Shown in pieces: positions 4,429-7,568 of a stretch of DNA of 7,568 nucleotides. The stretch is taken from positions 1 to 7,568 of the forward strand of contig DHQM01000222.1 of the NCBI GenBank assembly GCA_002408105.1. The letters run 5' to 3'. Positions within the stretch are counted from its first letter, which is position 1, and each line of letters begins with the position of its first letter. The stretch is from Gammaproteobacteria bacterium UBA5338 (GTDB taxonomy: Bacteria; Pseudomonadota; Gammaproteobacteria; Pseudomonadales; UBA5862). A program made the position numbers and the translations under genes. The notes beneath the pieces were generated by a model, which worked only from the letters and a program-made list of their open reading frames with translations, had not been told where the DNA came from and did no database searches.

Positions 4429-6008
4429 CGGAGCTGGGCGCGAATCGGCTGGCTGAGGTAGGCCTGCAGGAATGCCTCGAAAGAGGCATGGTCGGGGTTG
4501 GCCTCCAGGCGTGCTTGGTCTTCCAGCGATTGTTCCGCCGCCGCGGCGAAAAAGGCCTGGCGCTCCGGTTCCAGTGGACGAGCGCGCATGTCGCGGCCGT
4601 GGGCTTCAGAGAGGGCCATGGCGAGGGAGAAAAATGGCACCTGGGCCTCGCGCATGCGGGCGAGCAGCTGGGCGGCCGGTGTCGTTTCTGGGTCCTCCAG
4701 GCGTGCCCGGGCGCCAGCGAGGGCCTTGTGGTATGCGTCGCCCTGGTGCGCGGCATCGAACAACTCGGCCAGTGGTGCAAGGCGGTCGAGCAACTCAAAC
4801 CCCCATTGGCGCAGCTCGAGGGTTGAGCCGTTGCGGACCAGTTCAAGCCCGGGTTTGCGCCCTTCTCGGGCGGTGGCCGCCTGGTTGTGGTGGATCGCCC
4901 GGCAATCATCCCGGTCCATTGGTGGGCTGGGCCAGATGGCGTTGCCTACCAGAAACAGGTCCAGAAAGCGGATCTGCTCGGCGTCGATGCCCAGTGGCAG
5001 AAACGGGTTCAGGTCGAGGCACCGGACCTCGATGTACTCCACCCCCCGTTCACTCAATGCATGCAGCGGCATTTCGGCGGATCGGGTCACCCGCTTGGGC
5101 CGGATGGGGCTGTAGTACTCGTTTTCGATCTGGAGCAGCGCGGTGCTGATCTGCCGATATCCGCCGTCCACACGCACGCCGATGCGTTCGTAGTCCGGGT
5201 GGGGTGTACGCAGCGCCCGTGCCAAGGCCTCGATGTAGTTGTCGAGGTCGTTGTAGGTAACGGTGATGCCTGCCTGGGCCGCGCTTTGGTAACCCAGATC
5301 GCTCATCCGCAGCGAGGTGGCCCAAGGGCGGTACAGGGAGCCGTCGTCAAACGGCTCCAAATCGTGTGCGCGTTGACCGAGGAACGATCGGCACAGTGCA
5401 GGTGATGCACCGTACAGGTAGAGCAACAGCCAGAAATGGCGGCGGAAGTTGCGGATCAGGTCGAAATAGCGCTGGGTCTTGAAATCCTGCAGCGTACCGC
5501 GGTCACCGGCTTCTTCCTGAAGCACCGCCCAAAGGGCATCCGGCAACGAAAAGTTGTAGTGAATGCCGGCAATGGTTTGCATCGCGCGGCCGTATCGGTG
5601 GCCGAGGCCCAGTCGATAGATGTGCTTCAGTTGGCCGATGTGTGAATTGCCGTACTCTGCCACCGGAATGTTCGCGTCGTCCGCCAGCACGCAGGGCATG
5701 CTGGCACACCAGAGCAGCTCGTCGTCGATCGCGCTGTAGGTATACCTGTGCAGTTCGTCCAGGAAATCGAGCGAGTCGCTCACCCGGGTGGAGGTCGGCG
5801 TGATGAACTCCAGCAGCGCTTCGGAGTAGTCCGTGGTGATGTGCGGGTGCGTAAGCGCGGAGCCCAGGGCACGCGGGTGCGGTTTGCGCGACAGCAGGCC
5901 CGTCGGGGTGACCCTGAGGCTTTCTTTCTCAATGCCGCGCACCAGCGCACGCAGCTGCGGCCGTTGCGCTGGCGCTGCCAGCAACGCCAGCAGGCGGTCA
6001 TCTTTCAT
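4425..6008 (-). CDS. gshA: Glutamate-cysteine ligase (gamma-glutamylcysteine synthetase)
   Basis: This 527-residue protein catalyses the ATP-dependent ligation of glutamate and cysteine, the first and limiting step of glutathione synthesis, in the cytoplasm. It belongs to the proteobacterial GshA type (E. coli 518 residues) and is collinear with it. RGIEKESLRV carries E27 and E29, ITTDYSEALLEFITP carries D60 and E67, AGIHYNF carries H150, and GVEYIEVRCLDLNPF is at 322-336 with E327. These are the positions that bind the metal ions and substrates in the E. coli enzyme. The ATG at 6008 follows AAGGGG with 5-nt spacing. It is 67 bp downstream of pckA, with no strong promoter seen in the gap, so it may be read from pckA or from a weak promoter. 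It overlaps acpH by 4 nt. No gshB is present in the window, so glutathione synthetase must be elsewhere. Confidence 0.97.
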   Translation of the reverse strand: MKDDRLLALLAAPAQRPQLRALVRGIEKESLRVTPTGLLSRKPHPRALGSALTHPHITTDYSEALLEFITPTSTRVSDSLDFLDELHRYTYSAIDDELLWCASMPCVLADDANIPVAEYGNSHIGQLKHIYRLGLGHRYGRAMQTIAGIHYNFSLPDALWAVLQEEAGDRGTLQDFKTQRYFDLIRNFRRHFWLLLYLYGASPALCRSFLGQRAHDLEPFDDGSLYRPWATSLRMSDLGYQSAAQAGITVTYNDLDNYIEALARALRTPHPDYERIGVRVDGGYRQISTALLQIENEYYSPIRPKRVTRSAEMPLHALSERGVEYIEVRCLDLNPFLPLGIDAEQIRFLDLFLVGNAIWPSPPMDRDDCRAIHHNQAATAREGRKPGLELVRNGSTLELRQWGFELLDRLAPLAELFDAAHQGDAYHKALAGARARLEDPETTPAAQLLARMREAQVPFFSLAMALSEAHGRDMRARPLEPERQAFFAAAAEQSLEDQARLEANPDHASFEAFLQAYLSQPIRAQLR

Positions 6009-6013
6009 CAGCG

Positions 6014-6019
6014 CCCCTT
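6014..6019 (-). promoter_or_regulatory. Ribosome binding site of gshA
   Basis: The minus strand reads AAGGGG, 5 nt upstream of the gshA ATG, a good match and spacing. The rest of the 67-bp gap (6009-6075) shows no convincing terminator after pckA and no strong -35/-10 pair. Confidence 0.55.
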
Positions 6020-6075
6020 GGCCTGGGTCGTGTCAGTCGCGCGGGCTTGGTGCCGTAACCGGGGGCAACCCGAAA

Positions 6076-7568
6076 TCAGCGGACCCTGGGGCCCGCGTCG
6101 ACGATCGCGTCGGAGACATCGAACTTGCGGAAATTCTCGACGAACTGCGCAGCCAGCTGGTTCGCCTGCTCATCGTAGGCCGCTGGGTCGTCCCAGGTCT
6201 TGCGCGGGTTCAGCAGGCTTGCATCCACGCCAGGGACCGATTTCGGGATGGTGAGGTTCAGTCCGGTGAGGTGTTCGGTTTCCACGCCATTGAGTGCGCC
6301 GTTTTGAATGGCGTGAATCACACCTCGGGTAACCGGGATGGGAAAGCGCTTGCCGCCGCGGCCATGGGCGCCGCCGGTCCAGCCTGTGTTCACCAGGTAG
6401 ACCTTGCTGCCGAAGTCTTCAACGCGCTTCATCAGCAATTCGGCATACACGCTCGGTGGACGTGGGAAAAACGGTGCGCCGAAACAGGTTGAGAAGGTCG
6501 ATTTGATGGCGCTGGACGAGCCCATCTCCGTCGAACCCACGAGGGCGGTGTAGCCGCTCAAAAAGTGGTATGCGGCCGCTTCCTTGCTCAAAATGGCCAC
6601 GGGTGGCAGTACGCCAGTCAGGTCACAGGTCAGGAAGATCACCGCATTCGGTTCGCCGGCCCGGTTTTCCTCAACCCGCGTCGCCACGTGCTCCAGGGGG
6701 TAGCCCACCCGGGTGTTTTGGGTCACGGAGTCATCGGCGTAGTCGGCCTCGCGCCGGGTTTCGTTCAGCACCACGTTTTCGACCACGGCGCCGAACCGAA
6801 TGGCGTCCCAGATGACCGGTTCGTTGTCGCGGCTGAGGTCGATGCATTTGGCGTAGCAGCCGCCTTCCAGGTTGAAGACGGTGCCGCGTCCCCAGCCGTG
6901 CTCGTCGTCACCAATCAGGTAGCGCTCGGGGTCGGCAGACAGCGTGGTTTTGCCGGTGCCGGAGAGACCGAAAAATAAGGTGACCTCGCCGCTTTCGCTG
7001 GCGTTGGCGGCGCAGTGCATGGGCAGCACGTCGCGCTCAGGCAACAGAAAGTTCTGCACCGAGAACATTGCCTTTTTCATTTCACCGGCATAGCGCATGC
7101 CCGCAATCAGCACTTGGCGCTTGGCGAAATTGATGATCACCGCGCCGTCGCTGTTGGTGCCATCGCGCTCGGGCTCGCACACGAATCCGGCGGCGTTCAG
7201 CACCTGCCACTCGGCCTTGCCCTTGGGGTTGTACTTTTGTGGACGAATGAACAGGCAGCGGCCAAACAGGTTGTGCCAAGCAAGCTCAGTGGTCACCCGC
7301 AGTGGCAGGTAGTACTCGGGATCAGCCCCCACGTGCATGTGTGAGACAAATTGATCACGGGTCGAAAGGTGGCGTTCGACCCGCTCCCACAGGCGGTCGA
7401 AGGCTTCGGCGTCAAAGGGCCGGTTGATCGGGCCCCAGTGGATCGAGTCGGCGGTGCTCGGCTCCTCGACGATGAAGCGGTCCATCGGCGAGCGCCCGGT
7501 GCGCGCACCCGTCATGGCCACCAGGGCACCGTTGTCGGCCAGTCGACCCTCGCCACGGATCAAGGCCT
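6076..7568 (-). CDS. pckA: Phosphoenolpyruvate carboxykinase (ATP), N-terminus beyond window
   Basis: This cytoplasmic gluconeogenic enzyme converts oxaloacetate and ATP to phosphoenolpyruvate, CO2 and ADP. Counting from the codon at 7563, the visible part has [11 protein letters not shown] (22-32, substrate-binding Arg24), YAGEMKK (158-164), the P-loop [11 protein letters not shown] (199-209), the metal-binding IGDDEHGWG (217-225), [10 protein letters not shown] (234-243) and ENVVLNE (262-268). About 495 residues are visible against 515-540 in the family, so some 20-45 residues lie past the right edge. The codon at 7563 is TTG and reads as Leu inside the expected A-L-I-R-G-E-G-R-L stretch, so it is not the start. 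The C-terminus is complete and ends with [11 protein letters not shown] has Met where many relatives have Lys. It is upstream of gshA by 67 bp; a functional link with the thiol genes is not evident. Confidence 0.97.
   Translation of the reverse strand, partial: ALIRGEGRLADNGALVAMTGARTGRSPMDRFIVEEPSTADSIHWGPINRPFDAEAFDRLWERVERHLSTRDQFVSHMHVGADPEYYLPLRVTTELAWHNLFGRCLFIRPQKYNPKGKAEWQVLNAAGFVCEPERDGTNSDGAVIINFAKRQVLIAGMRYAGEMKKAMFSVQNFLLPERDVLPMHCAANASESGEVTLFFGLSGTGKTTLSADPERYLIGDDEHGWGRGTVFNLEGGCYAKCIDLSRDNEPVIWDAIRFGAVVENVVLNETRREADYADDSVTQNTRVGYPLEHVATRVEENRAGEPNAVIFLTCDLTGVLPPVAILSKEAAAYHFLSGYTALVGSTEMGSSSAIKSTFSTCFGAPFFPRPPSVYAELLMKRVEDFGSKVYLVNTGWTGGAHGRGGKRFPIPVTRGVIHAIQNGALNGVETEHLTGLNLTIPKSVPGVDASLLNPRKTWDDPAAYDEQANQLAAQFVENFRKFDVSDAIVDAGPRVR

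Noticed and set aside
4472..5149. Long plus-strand frames opposite gshA
   Set aside because: They are Arg/Pro/Gly-rich antisense shadows of a fully conserved enzyme gene, without start signals or homology.
6009..6075. Terminator or strong promoter between pckA and gshA
   Set aside because: Only an imperfect GGGTTG/CAAGCCC pairing with a bulge and no T-run, and no -35/-10 pair better than chance.
7561..7563. TTG at 7563 as the start of pckA
   Set aside because: The codon and the one before it (GCC) continue the conserved A-L-I-R-G-E-G-R-L stretch, and the family is longer, so the gene runs past the edge.

Overview
The window looks like a chromosomal segment of a GC-rich gammaproteobacterium. 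The evidence is an Rsd/AlgQ-family anti-sigma-70 protein, a proteobacterial single-domain GshA, a four-cysteine DsbB, an AcpH-type ACP phosphodiesterase and an ATP-type PEP carboxykinase. A Pseudomonadales/Oceanospirillales-like bacterium is my best guess, but the order cannot be fixed from this sequence alone. All eight complete or partial genes of the main block lie on the minus strand, so transcription runs from right to left.

Right to left: pckA (partial; its 5' end is beyond the right edge), a 67-bp gap, gshA, acpH (4-nt GTGA overlap with gshA), a 19-bp gap, dsbB, lrgA (GTGA overlap), lrgB (GTGA overlap), a 107-bp gap with a possible promoter, rsd, a 14-bp gap, and a WD40-repeat lipoprotein. 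gshA-acpH-dsbB-lrgA-lrgB therefore reads as one tightly packed, translationally coupled operon. rsd plus the lipoprotein form a second unit. The first operon joins cytoplasmic thiol synthesis (gamma-glutamylcysteine), ACP prosthetic-group turnover, periplasmic disulfide formation and a two-component holin/antiholin-like membrane pair. The second joins an anti-sigma-70 factor to an envelope-anchored beta-propeller of unknown role.

The left 666 bp differ. Positions 241-666 are GC-rich but hold no convincing gene. At about position 240 the composition drops abruptly to about 34% GC (hand count over 1-240). This AT-rich piece carries the first 32 codons of a minus-strand gene that resembles the short antibiotic-biosynthesis-monooxygenase (ABM) domain proteins. 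It is cut by the left edge and preceded by a cluster of inverted repeats. This is the most likely place for horizontally acquired DNA in the window. I did not find integrase, attC or IS-end evidence to name the vehicle.

No tRNA, rRNA, CRISPR array or recognisable insertion sequence was seen. Nothing here proves a new system. The items most worth pursuing are the rsd-WD40 lipoprotein pair, the dsbB-lrgAB coupling, and the AT-rich dyad-dense junction at the left end.
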